The translations under genes and the position numbers were made by a program. 40,393 nt of DNA, taken from NCBI GenBank assembly GCA_964507325.1, contig CAZDQL010000061.1, positions 1-40,393 of the forward strand, in the 5' to 3' direction. Shown piece after piece: positions 32,478 to 40,360 of the stretch (position 1 is its first letter; every line of letters begins with the position of its first letter). The notes below the pieces were generated by a model, which did no database searches, was not told where the DNA came from, and saw only the letters and a list, made by a program, of their open reading frames with translations. The stretch is from CAZDQL01 sp964507325 (GTDB lineage: Bacteria; Planctomycetota; UBA1135; GCA-002686595).

Positions 32478-32637
32478 AGCGCCACAGGGCCCTCCAGTCG
32501 AACGAGCTCGGACCACCGGGGGGCAGGCGAAATGGCCACGATCGACCGACCGTACCCCAGGTCCCTCGAAACGACAAGGGACGGCGATGATGCGCGTGCT
32601 GGAGGTCACACGCGTGACGGCGAAGGACAGCCAGCCG

Positions 32638-33357
32638 CTACTTGGCGGGCCCGAGGACTCCGGCGGTCATCTCCCGCGCCAGGTCCTCGAGGGCCGCCAG
32701 CCGCACCCGCTCCAGCGCCGCCGAGGCATCCGCGGCGATCAGGGTGGTCGTCTTGAGCTCCTCCGCTTCGCCAGTGGCAGTGGCGTAGAGGTACTCGTTG
32801 CGGACGTCGAAGAGGGCGCCTTCCATGACGCACGCCGCGGCCGTCTCCTGGCTGGGAACGATCCACGCACCGACGATCGTCAAGTTCAAGATCGACAGGG
32901 CGTTGGAGGCCTGGTCCAGATCGCTGACCGCCTGCGTGACGAACACCGCGTCGAGGCGATGGCGGGCCGCCGCGCGCCGCAGGCCGACCAGGTGGGACTC
33001 GCTGCGCCGCGGCCTGCGGGGATCGACCAGGATCTGGGGCAGGACCACCAGCTCCTCGAGGATGCCGTACTCCGTGAGCTCCTCGCCCAGGCGATGCAGG
33101 CACTCCCGTTCTGCGCGCGTCCAGGCCGTGTTCCTGCGGGCAGTCCAGCACGACGCCGGGTGAACCAGGATCGGGGCGATCCCCACGCGCAGGGGGCCCT
33201 CAGCGGTCGGCTCCAGGCTGCGGAGCTCCTCGACGGTCGCGTCGGAGAGCACCCAGGAGTCCTCCTGGAGGGAAGTGCGCAGGGCCGCGCGATCGACGGT
33301 CGCGATGCAGGAAGTGGCCAGGAGGAGGATGGGAAGGCAGAGCAGGGGACGCATCAT
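32638..33357 (-). CDS. Lipoprotein resembling the rhombotarget lipoprotein family
   Basis: A 239-residue lipoprotein. The tandem ATGs at 33357 and 33354 start a signal with LCLPILLLATSC, where the Cys would be lipidated. An upstream ATG adds a Pro-rich stretch and is rejected. The body (PLRVGIAPILVHP, LGEELTEYGILEELVVLPQIL, DAVFVTQAVSDLD, LTIVGAWIVPSQETAAACVMEGALFDVRNEYLYATATG) resembles rhombotarget-type lipoproteins, judged by eye and not tested. In such families the protein is associated with a rhombosortase; none is visible here. It is divergent from the ABC operon at 33471 with a 113-base spacer, so joint control of a membrane or metal stress response is possible. A small palindrome (CGAGG-TC-CCTCG) just before the ATG overlaps its leader. 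Confidence 0.65.
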   Translation of the reverse strand: MMRPLLCLPILLLATSCIATVDRAALRTSLQEDSWVLSDATVEELRSLEPTAEGPLRVGIAPILVHPASCWTARRNTAWTRAERECLHRLGEELTEYGILEELVVLPQILVDPRRPRRSESHLVGLRRAAARHRLDAVFVTQAVSDLDQASNALSILNLTIVGAWIVPSQETAAACVMEGALFDVRNEYLYATATGEAEELKTTTLIAADASAALERVRLAALEDLAREMTAGVLGPAK

Positions 33358-33470
33358 CGAGGGACCTCGCTTTGGGAACACGGCTGGAGTCGGCGGGCGG
33401 CCTCCGCGGTTCATTGACTTGCCCTTTTCCCGCGCCCCCCCGGGAGCGGGTATCGTGTTGCCCCTTCCCC

Positions 33471-34148
33471 ATGACCCTGCTCGAACTCCGCGACCTGAAG
33501 AAGAGCTACCGTTCCCCCGAGGGCGGCCTCCAGACCGTGCTCGACGTGGAGCACTTCACCCTGGAGGCAGAGGAGCAGGTAGTGCTCGTGGGCACCAGCG
33601 GCAGCGGCAAGACCACCTTCCTGAACGTGGTGGCCGGGATCCTGAAGCCCGACCAGGGGCAGGTGCTCTTCGACGGGACCGACCTGGCGCGCTTGGGCGA
33701 GGGGGGACGCGACGTCTTGCGGGCGCGGGAGATGGGCTACGTCTTCCAGTCCTTCAACCTGCTGGAGGGGTACACCTCCCTCGAGAACGTGCTGCTCGGG
33801 ATGCTCTTCGGCCCCGGGCCGGACCGCGCCTTCGCGCGGGAGCTCCTGGAGGAGCTGGGCCTCGGCCACCGCCTGCGCCACCGGCCGAGCCAGCTCTCCG
33901 TCGGCCAGCAGCAGCGCGTCTCCCTGGCGCGGGCGCTGGCCAACCGCCCGCGCCTGGTCCTGGCGGACGAGCCCACCGGCAACCTGGACCCGCACCACGC
34001 GGGGGAGGCCCTGCGCCTGATCCGCGAGCTCTGCTCGCGCCACGGCGCCGCGCTGCTCCTGGTCAGCCACGCCCGCGAGGTGCTCGAGCAGTTCGAGCGG
34101 GTGGTGGCCTTCTCGGAGCTCAATCGGGCGGAGGAGGGGACGGCGTGA
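33471..34148 (+). CDS. LolD/MacB-type ABC transporter ATPase
   Basis: A 225-residue ATPase. It has Walker A GTSGSGKT (residues 41-48), the Q-loop YVFQSFNLL, a signature LSVGQQQR, Walker B LVLADEPTGNLD and the H-loop in LLVSH. The Q-loop and GNLD ending are typical of LolD/MacB/FtsE ATPases, which work with FtsX-fold permeases rather than import substrates. The start is ATG 33471; the longer upstream frame is Pro-rich. Its stop overlaps the permease GTG by four bases (GTGA). It begins a four-gene operon with an FtsX-like permease, a His-rich lipoprotein and a DUF3299-type lipoprotein. No promoter is obvious, but a C/G-rich hairpin (33429-33450) lies just upstream. Confidence 0.92.
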   Translation: MTLLELRDLKKSYRSPEGGLQTVLDVEHFTLEAEEQVVLVGTSGSGKTTFLNVVAGILKPDQGQVLFDGTDLARLGEGGRDVLRAREMGYVFQSFNLLEGYTSLENVLLGMLFGPGPDRAFARELLEELGLGHRLRHRPSQLSVGQQQRVSLARALANRPRLVLADEPTGNLDPHHAGEALRLIRELCSRHGAALLLVSHAREVLEQFERVVAFSELNRAEEGTA

Positions 34149-35404
34149 TCCTCTCCCTGATGATGATCGTGCGCCGCTCGCTGCGGCGACACGCCCTCTC
34201 GACCAGCGTCACCGTTCTCTCCGCGGCCCTGGCGGCGGGTCTGGTGATGTCGGTCTTCAGCATCTCCATCCAGAGCCAGCGCGCCTTCGGCAGCGACCCG
34301 GGGGGCTTCAACGCGGTGCTCGGGGCGCGCGGCAGTCCGACCCAGCTCGTCTTGAACTCGGTCTACCACCTGGAGACCTCTCCGGGGAACATCCCCTGGT
34401 CGCTGTACGAGGAGGTGCGCGCGATGCGGGGGATCGAGGCGGCGATCCCCTACGCCCTGGGAGACAACTACCGCGGCTGGCGGATCGTGGGCACCAGCAC
34501 CGAGCTCTTCGAGGACTTCGAGTACGCCAGGGGCCGGCGCTACGAGATCGAGGGGCGCGTCTTCGGCGAGATGCAGGCCGAGGCGGTCCTCGGGGCGACC
34601 GCGGCGCGCGAGCTGGGCTTGGGCTACGGGGACACCTTCCTCCCCTACCACGGGCTGACCTTCAACGAGAGGATCACCGAGCAGCACGACAAGCGCTACA
34701 CGATCGTGGGCGTGATGAAGCCCACCAACACCCCCGCGGACCGCGTGATCTGGATCCCGATCGAGGGGATCTTCCGCATGCCGGGTCACGAGTTCTACAA
34801 CCAGGAGGGGGAGCGCCTGGACGCCGACCCGCAGGCGGGGCTGCCGGACGAGTACAAGGAGATCAGCGCGGTGATGCTGCGCATCAGCCACCCGCTCCTG
34901 GGCCTGCAGCTCAAGCAGAAGATCCAACGCCAGGGACGCGTGGCCACCCTGGCCTTCCCCATCGCGGACACGATGATGAAGCTCGTCCGCAAGCTGGGGT
35001 GGGTCAATCGGGTGCTCGAGATGGTGGCCTACCTGGTGGTGGCGGTCGCCGCCGGGACCCTCTTGGCGAGCCTCTACAACACCATGAACGAGCGCCGGCG
35101 GGAGTTCGCCATCCTGCGCGCCCTGGGGGCGCGCAAGGGCACCGTCTTCGGGGTGATCGTGCTCGAGGCCAGCACGATCGCGGCCCTCGGCGCTCTGATC
35201 GGCTACCTCTTCTACTACGCGATCATGACGGTCGCCGCCGCGATCGTCCTGGAGCGCACGGGGGTCGTCCTGGACCTCACCACCAGTCACCCGGCCCTGC
35301 TCTGGACCCCGCTGGGTATGGTGGTGGTGGGGGCCCTGGCGGGCCTCCTACCCGCCTTCAAGGCCTACTCGACCGACGTCGCGGGGGGCCTCTCCCGCGG
35401 CTGA
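34145..35404 (+). CDS. MacB/FtsX-like ABC permease
   Basis: A 419-residue permease beginning with GTG inside the stop of the ATPase gene. A first transmembrane helix (near residues 20-40) is followed by a periplasmic domain of about 230 residues with the MacB_PCD pattern (YEIEGRVFGEMQAEAVLGATAARELG, YTIVGVMKPTNTPADRVIW). The FtsX core (LVVAVAAGTLLASLYNTMNERRREFAILRALGARKGTVFGVIVLEA) supplies the three C-terminal helices. Such permeases do not usually move a solute across the bilayer; they relay mechanical force to periplasmic or envelope proteins. The lipoproteins encoded next are natural partners. Confidence 0.9.
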   Translation: MILSLMMIVRRSLRRHALSTSVTVLSAALAAGLVMSVFSISIQSQRAFGSDPGGFNAVLGARGSPTQLVLNSVYHLETSPGNIPWSLYEEVRAMRGIEAAIPYALGDNYRGWRIVGTSTELFEDFEYARGRRYEIEGRVFGEMQAEAVLGATAARELGLGYGDTFLPYHGLTFNERITEQHDKRYTIVGVMKPTNTPADRVIWIPIEGIFRMPGHEFYNQEGERLDADPQAGLPDEYKEISAVMLRISHPLLGLQLKQKIQRQGRVATLAFPIADTMMKLVRKLGWVNRVLEMVAYLVVAVAAGTLLASLYNTMNERRREFAILRALGARKGTVFGVIVLEASTIAALGALIGYLFYYAIMTVAAAIVLERTGVVLDLTTSHPALLWTPLGMVVVGALAGLLPAFKAYSTDVAGGLSRG

Positions 35405-35450
35405 GGTTCAGGGCCGCACCGCACCGATACAGTCACCGGAACATCCACCG

Positions 35451-35918
35451 ATGGAAACCGCGCGAACGACTCTGCTGCTGGCCACGCTCCTCTGCGGAGG
35501 GTGTTGCGATCACGACCACGGGACCACGAACGGGGGGGAGCACGTCCACGAGGCGGTCCACCCCGGCGCGATCCTGGTGGAGATCGGCGAGCACTTCGCC
35601 CAGCTCGAGGTGGCGGTCGACCCCGCCGCCGGAGAGCTGACGCTGTGGTTCTGGGACGCCCACATGGAGCAGACCCTGCGGCTGGCCGACCTCTCCCTCT
35701 CCGTCGCCCTCGAGGTGGGCGGAGAGGCCTTCGAGGTCGAGTGTCTGCCCCGCGCCAGCGCCCTCACCGGCGAGACGGTCGGGGCGAGCTCCGAGTTCGG
35801 CGCGCTCGACGCGCGCCTGGAGGGGGTGCGTGAGGTGCGGGGGAAGGTGGGCGCCGTCGAGCTCAAGGGTGCGACCTTCTCCGACCTCGCCTTCCACTGG
35901 ACGGCGGAGGCGCAATGA
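35451..35918 (+). CDS. His-rich lipoprotein of the ABC operon
   Basis: A 155-residue exported protein, probably a lipoprotein: a hydrophobic signal (TTLLLATLLCGGCC) with two Cys, after which comes DHDHGTTNGGEHVHEAVHPG, a short stretch with six His and several Asp/Glu suited to bind zinc or another transition metal. The remaining 110 residues are beta-rich (LVEIGEHFAQLEVAVDP, LSLSVALEVGGEAF, ELKGATFSDLAFHW). In Pseudomonas the analogous operon has a His-rich DUF2796 protein here; this sequence is similar in plan, not clearly in detail. The ATG follows GGAA and the gene sits 46 bases after the permease. Its stop overlaps the next ATG (ATGA). Confidence 0.75.
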   Translation: METARTTLLLATLLCGGCCDHDHGTTNGGEHVHEAVHPGAILVEIGEHFAQLEVAVDPAAGELTLWFWDAHMEQTLRLADLSLSVALEVGGEAFEVECLPRASALTGETVGASSEFGALDARLEGVREVRGKVGAVELKGATFSDLAFHWTAEAQ

Positions 35919-36586
35919 GGGCGGGCCGCAACTTCGCCCTGTGGGCCACGGCCGCGCTGGCGCCCCTCCTCGGCGCCTGCGGCGAGGACGCGGACGCCGC
36001 GGCCCTGCCCCGCGACCTACCGGAGGTCGTGGGGGAAGCCCTGGACGCTCCCGTCACCCCGACTGGCCTGGACGCCGCGATCGCCGCGGTGGCCCAGGAT
36101 CTGGTGGGGGAGGACACCTCCGAAATCGAGGCGCTCGACCGCGAGCGGGTGGTGATCGACGAGGAGGGGGTGACCGGTCTCGCCTGGAGGGACCTCTCCC
36201 TCCGGGACGAGCCGATGGATGACATCCTCGACGCCATGCTCTACCCCGAGGAGTACGAAGAGGGGGAGTTCGAGCTCCCCGCGGGTATCACCGCCTTGGA
36301 CGGGGCCGAGGTGGCGATCGTCGGGTACCAGATCCCGCTGCGCTGGGAGGACACCACCATCCCCGAGTTCATGCTGGTCGGCGATCTGCTCGGCTGCTGC
36401 TTCGGCGGCTCCCCCAGTCCCGACCAGTGGATCCAGGTGGAGATGCAGGCGCGCGGGGCGGACTACTTCTACTCCATCCCGGTCCTGGTCAGGGGCACCT
36501 TCCAGGTCTCGGCGATCGAGGACGAGGCGGGGTACGCCTACGGCTGCTACCACATCCGCGCCACGTCGGTGGAGCAGGACGACTAG
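35915..36586 (+). CDS. DUF3299-type lipoprotein
   Basis: A 223-residue lipoprotein with the lipobox LLGAC (Cys at about residue 22), followed by an acidic linker. The conserved portion, from about residue 125, is WRDLSLRDEPM...LDGAEVAIVGYQIPLRW, EFMLVGDLLGCCFGGSPSPDQWIQVEM and LVRGTFQVSAIEDEAGYAYGCYHIRA. This is the DUF3299 pattern with its OB-fold-like strands and a Cys pair (LLGCCFGG). The family often lies next to ABC/FtsX or metal-related genes, with biochemical role unknown. It is last in the operon; its ATG overlaps the stop of the His-rich gene and its stop overlaps the stop of the convergent HEAT-repeat gene by three bases. Confidence 0.8.
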   Translation: MRAGRNFALWATAALAPLLGACGEDADAAALPRDLPEVVGEALDAPVTPTGLDAAIAAVAQDLVGEDTSEIEALDRERVVIDEEGVTGLAWRDLSLRDEPMDDILDAMLYPEEYEEGEFELPAGITALDGAEVAIVGYQIPLRWEDTTIPEFMLVGDLLGCCFGGSPSPDQWIQVEMQARGADYFYSIPVLVRGTFQVSAIEDEAGYAYGCYHIRATSVEQDD

Positions 36587-37827
36587 AGCGGTCCGCCGAT
36601 CGCCTCCAGGGCGGCCAGGGTTCGGCTGCGCAGGCGGTCGAGACGCGGATCGTCGGCGGGATCGTCGGGGAGGGTCGCCACCAGTCGAGCGTAGAGCTCG
36701 CCGAGCTCTGCCGGCCGCAGATCCTCCACCGCCTCCGGTCCCTTGGACACGAGCCAGACCATCGGGTCCTCCCCGGGCTGCCAGTGGAACTGCTCCACGT
36801 CGCACCCGGGGGAGCCGAAGAAGCGTCGCTTCAGGTCGGCGATGTCCTCCGTTCCATCCTCCACCAGCGCGGCGACCGTCCCCGCGGGCAGGGGGACCAC
36901 CGCCGGTCGACCCATGCCGACCAGCAGGCGATCGTCCCGCGTCCAGCGCAGGAAGTACTCCCCGCGCCGGCAGGAGCGCAGCTCGAGGCCGATCACCTCG
37001 GGAGGGGGCCTCTCGCCGGCGCGCGCCACGGGGGGGAGCTCGGGGCGCGGGCCTGCTCGCTCCTCGATCCTGCGCCCCAGGGCGGCCAAGGCGGCGCGAT
37101 TCGCCGCGGGCCCCTGCGACGGGTCGAGGTCGCCCAGCTCGCCCAGGTGTTCGGTGAGCAGCTGAGCCGCCTGGTAGCGGGCCTGTTCCCCGGTTGGGCG
37201 CCCGAAGAAGCTGTCCTCGCGGGCGAGCTCCTCCAGGAGCCACCATAGTGCATCCGGTTGGCCCCAGTCCACCAGGAGATCGGCCGCCGCCCGCCGCACC
37301 CGGTCGTCCTGGTCCTCCAGCCGCGCGCGGACCAGGGCTGCGCGGGTGCGCGCCGCGAGGGTGTCGAGGCCGGTCAGGGCGGCGGCGCGCACGGGTGCGA
37401 TCGGATCGTCGAGGAGGTGGGCGTAGCGCTGCTCCTCGTCGGCTCGGGCGGTGGTCCCCAGGGCGCGGGCGGAGTAGGGCCGCCAGGGGAAGTCGCGGTC
37501 GTCGAGGGCCTCCCAGAGGGCGTCGCGCAGGCGCTCGTCACCGAACTCGCCCAGCACCTCCACCAATCCCGATCCCAGCGCCGCCAGCTCGGCGGGGGTG
37601 GAGCCCGCCTCCCGGACGAGGCGCTCGACGATGGCGGCGCGCTCCTGCTCGTCCCCTCCGGTCCACAGGCGCACGAGGCGCCGCGCCGCCTGGGGGCGTA
37701 CCACGGCGCGCCCCTGGGTCGCCGCGCGCATCAGGCGGTCGAGCTCACTCTCCTCCTGCGCGGCTTCCTGCGCGCCGATGACCGCCGCGAGCAGCCCGCA
37801 GGCGAGGAATGCCCCGACGATCTTCAC
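36583..37827 (-). CDS. Exported HEAT-repeat protein
   Basis: A 414-residue protein starting with GTG 37827, whose bases overlap the stop of the upstream gene (GTGA). A longer reading from 37995 is Arg/Pro-rich and antisense-like. A signal peptide (MKIVGAFLACGLLAAVIGAQ) is followed by about five alpha-helical repeats with the HEAT pattern (RRLVRLW, VEVLGEFGDERLRDALWEAL, YAHLLDDPIAPVRAAALTGLDTLA, VRRAAADLLVDWG). The C-terminal 110 residues add a mixed alpha/beta region with RSCRRGEYFLRWTRDDR and a Cys in FFGSPGCDVEQFHW. HEAT solenoids bind other proteins. It forms an operon with the DUF3299-like gene upstream. Confidence 0.8.
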   Translation of the reverse strand: MKIVGAFLACGLLAAVIGAQEAAQEESELDRLMRAATQGRAVVRPQAARRLVRLWTGGDEQERAAIVERLVREAGSTPAELAALGSGLVEVLGEFGDERLRDALWEALDDRDFPWRPYSARALGTTARADEEQRYAHLLDDPIAPVRAAALTGLDTLAARTRAALVRARLEDQDDRVRRAAADLLVDWGQPDALWWLLEELAREDSFFGRPTGEQARYQAAQLLTEHLGELGDLDPSQGPAANRAALAALGRRIEERAGPRPELPPVARAGERPPPEVIGLELRSCRRGEYFLRWTRDDRLLVGMGRPAVVPLPAGTVAALVEDGTEDIADLKRRFFGSPGCDVEQFHWQPGEDPMVWLVSKGPEAVEDLRPAELGELYARLVATLPDDPADDPRLDRLRSRTLAALEAIGGPL

Positions 37828-38276
37828 TCGTCCAGGGACTGGATCTCCAGCCGGAAGATGCTGACGACGAACCCGTCCTCCTCCAGGGCGCCGGCGCGGA
37901 AGACCCCTTCGAGCTCGATCCGGCCGGGGCGGAAGGTGGTCAGACCCTCCTCCAGGGTGACGTCGATGAAGTGCTGCACCTTCGCGCGCCCGCACTCGCA
38001 GGCCTCGGGGACGAGCTCGAAGGTCTTGACCCCCTCGAGCGTGCCCAGGGCCATGTAGCCCTCGATCTTGATGCGCTTGCCATCGAGGTCACGGACCCAG
38101 GACGGCAGCTTTTTCCCCTCCACGTACTTGATGCTCGTCAGCCTGTCGATGCTGACGACGATGGGCTCGTCCGCAGGGGGGGGGTCATCATCGGGGTTCC
38201 CCGCGGAAGTCAAGCCCACCGCCAGGAGGAGGGTGGAGCAGACCTTGACCACGGCGCGCGCTGCGGGAGGAATCAT
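37824..38276 (-). CDS. Second DUF3299-like exported protein
   Basis: A 150-residue exported protein with a signal peptide (VKVCSTLLLAVGLTSAG). The body has LDGKRIKIEGYMALGT, then EACECGRAKVQHFIDVTLEEG, RIELEGVFRAG and VVSIFRLEIQSLDE. It is the same strand order as the DUF3299-type lipoprotein at 35915 (LDGAEVAIVGYQIPLRW ... GDLLGCCFGG), and a Cys pair (CEC) sits in the same place. It is therefore a shorter relative, not a copy. It heads a two-gene unit with the HEAT protein. A 7-bp hairpin ending two bases before its ATG covers its GAAGGG ribosome-binding sequence. Confidence 0.7.
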   Translation of the reverse strand: MIPPAARAVVKVCSTLLLAVGLTSAGNPDDDPPPADEPIVVSIDRLTSIKYVEGKKLPSWVRDLDGKRIKIEGYMALGTLEGVKTFELVPEACECGRAKVQHFIDVTLEEGLTTFRPGRIELEGVFRAGALEEDGFVVSIFRLEIQSLDE

Positions 38277-38277
38277 C

Positions 38278-38296
38278 GCCCTTCGATTGGAAGGGC
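38278..38296 (-). promoter_or_regulatory. Hairpin over the ribosome binding site of the second DUF3299-like gene
   Basis: GCCCTTC (38278-38284) and GAAGGGC (38290-38296) form a perfect seven-base stem with a five-base loop immediately upstream of the minus-strand ATG. The purine arm next to the start is the only Shine-Dalgarno-like sequence, so the stem would hide it. Confidence 0.4.
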
Positions 38297-38479
38297 TCGT
38301 GTGGGGGGAGTCAAGGCGTCCGAGCGCAGGGGGGGGAACCGGGGGTTCGTAAGACGAGTGTGACTCCCCTCCCCGGGCGCCCTAGTGGGCTGCTGCGCCC
38401 CACGCGCGGCCTCTCCCTCCCGGGGGACCTGGCGGGCCCGGGGGAGCTCGTGTACGACCGTTCCCATCGGAGTCGCCCC

Positions 38480-40360
38480 ATGATCCCCCTCCGCATTCCC
38501 GCTGCACTCTCGCTGATGTTCGCCGGCGCCGCGCCCTGTGCGGCCCAGTACGTCCTGGCCGAACACTCCGGCTGGCCCGATCTGATCGGGGTGGACGACG
38601 CCGAGTTCACCCCCGACGGGCGCCTGCTGGTGGCCCGGGACAACACGATCGACACCACGACCCTGGTCTACGACGCTCGAACGGGAGCGGAGGTCTATCG
38701 CTACACCCCGACCAACACGGGGCACTTCGGTGGCACCTGCGAGGACGCGGTCGCCGTGACGAACGACCGGGCCGTGGTGATCGGCACGCGGGTGCTCTTC
38801 CTCGACCTGAACAACTTGGCGGGGGGGCCCCTGGCGGAACGCGACGCCGGGTCCCGACCGCGGGACCTGGCGCTCACCCCCGACGGGACGCTGGTGGCGG
38901 TCCGCGGCGACGACGCCCAGTACATCTACGACGTGACCACCGGGGCCCAGCTCGCCAGCGCGCCGGGGGTGCCGCTCATGTGGTCCCCCTCGACCTACTC
39001 GGTCGACAGCGTGGTCGCCGACGACGAGCACGCGGTCGTCCTCAGTTGGGTCGCGCCCTCCTCCACCCGCGTCACCATCTGGGACCTGCACCCGGCGGGC
39101 GGCGGTCCCCCGGCGGTCGTCTTCGAGACGACGGCCGCGAACGACCAGGCGGGCACGCCCCACGACCTGGCGCTCACCCCCAGCGGCCGCCACGTGGCCG
39201 TGCGTTCGGAGTCTCAGGTCGGGCTCTACCGCCTCAGCGGTTCCGCCAGCCACCAGGTCTGGAGCAAGGACTTGAAGTTCCAGCTCGCCGATCCCTTCGA
39301 CGGCTCGGCGATGGACTCGATCGAGGCCACCGACCGGCGCGTGGTGACGATCAGCCGACGCTCGACCTCTTCGCCCGGCGCCCAGCTCGACCTGTACACG
39401 GTTCCCGGAGGTGACCGCAAGTACCAGCTCCTGAAGGGCGTCCCCCACGACCTGGCCCTGACGCCCAACGGCGAGCGGTTGGTGGTGCGCACCCACAAAC
39501 GGGTCTACCTCTTCGACGTGGCGATCCTGCCGACCCTCGAATTCCTGCTCCCGCTGGACGACGTGTATCAGGAGGCGACCCACCAGGGGTGGGCCGCCGG
39601 GATGGACAGCCTGGCCGTGACTGCCGACCGCGCCCTGGTCGTCGTGCGTCAGGACTGGGACACCAAGATCCTGACCTACGACCTGAGCGCCGATCGGCTG
39701 GACCAGGTCTTCGTCACCTTCCTCGGCGAGCCCGTCTGCGATCTGGCGATCACCCCGGATCGGTCGAGGGCGACCGTCGCCGGCGTGACGCGCATGATGG
39801 TCCTCGATATGCGTCTGAACGAGGTCGTCCTCGACCACGACGTCGGGGTGGGGGGTACCTACCCCTGGTGCGACGGGGTGGCGGTCACCGATGAGCAGGC
39901 GGCCTGCTTCGGGTACATCCAAGACAATCTCGATGGGTGGCTAGGCGTCGTGGACCTCTTCAGTCGCGCTGGCAACTACTGCACCTCGACGCCGAACTCC
40001 ACCGGCCAGGCGGCGACGATCGTGGTCAGCGGATCTTCGCGGGAGTCGGTCAACGATCTGCGTCTGTCCGCGCTGGGCATGCCGGGCGGCGAGTTCGGGC
40101 AGTTCGTCTACGGAGACGTGCGCCAGCAGGTGCCCTTCGGCTCCGGCTTCCTGTGCGTCACGGGGCAGTTGGCGCGCTTCCCGGTACAGGTCGTCGACAC
40201 CGGGGGGAGAGCGATCCTCGACGTGGACAACACCAACCTCCCGGTGGGAGGTGGCGACTTGACGATGGGGACGAGCTGGCACTTCCAGTTCGTGTACCGC
40301 GACAGCTTGGCCGGGGGGGGCTACAACACGACGGATGGAGTGAGCGTGTTGTTCGAGTGA
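38480..40360 (+). CDS. Exported beta-propeller (YVTN-like) protein with shared C-terminal domain
   Basis: A 626-residue secreted protein. The ATG at 38480 gives a signal peptide (MIPLRIPAALSLMFAGAAPCAAQ); a longer reading from 38360 is Pro/Gly-rich. The body contains repeats built around DLALTPDG-type motifs: RPRDLALTPDG, PHDLALTPSG, PHDLALTPNG and VCDLAITPDR, each followed by a short strand like LVAVRG. Together with AVTNDRAVVIG and AVTADRALVVVRQ this is a beta-propeller of the YVTN/WD type. The final 127 residues (39977-40357) are the C-terminal domain shared with 28739 and 30444: YC...NSTG, GQFVYG, LCV and WHFQFVYRD...GYNTTDG. No enzymatic motif is seen; a surface or structural role is likely. 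Confidence 0.88.
   Translation: MIPLRIPAALSLMFAGAAPCAAQYVLAEHSGWPDLIGVDDAEFTPDGRLLVARDNTIDTTTLVYDARTGAEVYRYTPTNTGHFGGTCEDAVAVTNDRAVVIGTRVLFLDLNNLAGGPLAERDAGSRPRDLALTPDGTLVAVRGDDAQYIYDVTTGAQLASAPGVPLMWSPSTYSVDSVVADDEHAVVLSWVAPSSTRVTIWDLHPAGGGPPAVVFETTAANDQAGTPHDLALTPSGRHVAVRSESQVGLYRLSGSASHQVWSKDLKFQLADPFDGSAMDSIEATDRRVVTISRRSTSSPGAQLDLYTVPGGDRKYQLLKGVPHDLALTPNGERLVVRTHKRVYLFDVAILPTLEFLLPLDDVYQEATHQGWAAGMDSLAVTADRALVVVRQDWDTKILTYDLSADRLDQVFVTFLGEPVCDLAITPDRSRATVAGVTRMMVLDMRLNEVVLDHDVGVGGTYPWCDGVAVTDEQAACFGYIQDNLDGWLGVVDLFSRAGNYCTSTPNSTGQAATIVVSGSSRESVNDLRLSALGMPGGEFGQFVYGDVRQQVPFGSGFLCVTGQLARFPVQVVDTGGRAILDVDNTNLPVGGGDLTMGTSWHFQFVYRDSLAGGGYNTTDGVSVLFE

Noticed and set aside
33429..33450. C/G-rich hairpin before the ABC operon as a metal-regulator site
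   Set aside because: It is not AT-rich and lacks the palindrome expected for Zur- or Fur-type sites; it is simple GC-rich sequence.
38305..38369. Nine-base inverted repeat with a 47-base loop between divergent genes
   Set aside because: G-runs make such pairs likely by chance here, and no regulator or conserved context supports it.
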